Part shown: piece by piece, positions 5,127 through 5,160 of the stretch
Layout of the letters: each line of letters opens with the position of its first letter
How positions within the stretch are numbered: position 1 is the first letter of the stretch
Assembly (NCBI GenBank): GCA_024636395.1
Contig: JAGXHD010000086.1
Location: forward strand, 1-5,160
From: Sulfitobacter sp.
GTDB taxonomy: Bacteria; Pseudomonadota; Alphaproteobacteria; Rhodobacterales; Rhodobacteraceae
Reading direction: 5' to 3'
Length of the DNA: 5,160 nt
Translations under genes and position numbers: made by a program
Notes under the pieces: model-generated
The model's input: the letters and a program-made list of their open reading frames with translations, nothing else
What the model was told of the DNA's origin: nothing
Database searches by the model: none

Positions 5127-5160
5127 CTGTCTCTTATACACATCTCCGAGCCCACGAGAC
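5127..5160. other. Illumina Nextera adapter sequence (assembly artefact)
   Basis: Bases 5127-5145 are the 19-bp Tn5 mosaic end (CTGTCTCTTATACACATCT). Bases 5146-5160 are the 15-base Nextera read-2 tail (CCGAGCCCACGAGAC). The 34 bases match the known adapter as I remember it, with no mismatch, and end exactly at the window edge. In the truB frame they encode SYTHLRAHE. On the minus strand they encode EMCIRDS in one frame and MYKRQ in another, peptides known as adapter translations in protein databases. It is library-preparation DNA, not a transposon. Confidence 0.98.

Noticed and set aside
5127..5145. Transposon end suggesting a Tn5 insertion in truB
   Set aside because: The mosaic end is followed directly by the synthetic Nextera read-2 tail and the contig end, so it is library adapter, not a biological insertion.
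4811..5155. Minus-strand frames of 114 and 71 codons (from 5155 and 5141)
   Set aside because: Their start codons and first residues are encoded by the sequencing adapter. The remainder is antisense to the DUF2233 gene and truB.
1..5160. A novel defence, mobile or biosynthetic system
   Set aside because: All sizeable real frames are housekeeping or single-domain exported proteins. No repeats, integrase, transposase, toxin-antitoxin pair or CRISPR-like spacing was seen.

Overview
The window looks like a short, whole assembly contig from an alphaproteobacterium of the Rhodobacterales (roseobacter group). The evidence is high GC, tightly packed genes, protein sequences of roseobacter type (DapB, RbfA, TruB, RsmB), a DUF1674/SDHAF4 gene beside rsmB, and an rbfA-truB pair divergent from dapB. 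The genus cannot be fixed from this sequence.

Layout, left to right. (1) The 5'-truncated end of a PhnD-like phosphate/phosphonate-type substrate-binding protein (+, to 722). (2) rsmB (-, 719-1990), whose stop codon overlaps the previous gene's stop within one CTAG. (3) An 85-bp divergent control region. (4) A 77-aa DUF1674/SDHAF4-type succinate dehydrogenase assembly factor (+, 2076-2309). (5) An 83-bp convergent gap with a rho-independent terminator oriented for the minus strand. (6) A 118-aa exported protein of unknown function (-, 2393-2749), with a strong ribosome-binding site, a plausible promoter and an inverted repeat over the -35. (7) dapB (-, 2845-3660). (8) A divergent gap of about 87 bp. 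(9) rbfA (+, 3748-4176). (10) An exported DUF2233/phosphodiester-glycosidase-like protein (+, 4173-4955), whose GTG start overlaps the rbfA stop. (11) A 65-bp gap with a stem-loop. (12) The first 35 codons of truB (+, 5021-5126).

The last 34 bases (5127-5160) are not genomic. They match the Illumina Nextera transposase adapter: the 19-bp mosaic end followed by the 15-base read-2 tail. The contig therefore ends in untrimmed library adapter, and reading frames running into it are artefacts.

Most of the content is housekeeping: rRNA modification (RsmB), 30S maturation (RbfA), tRNA pseudouridylation (TruB), lysine/diaminopimelate synthesis (DapB) and complex II assembly (SDHAF4-like). I see no mobile element, CRISPR array, RNA gene or undescribed multi-gene system. 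The points most worth following are the uncharacterised exported protein with its operator-like repeat, the exported glycosidase-like gene wedged between rbfA and truB, the stem-loop before truB, and the adapter tail.
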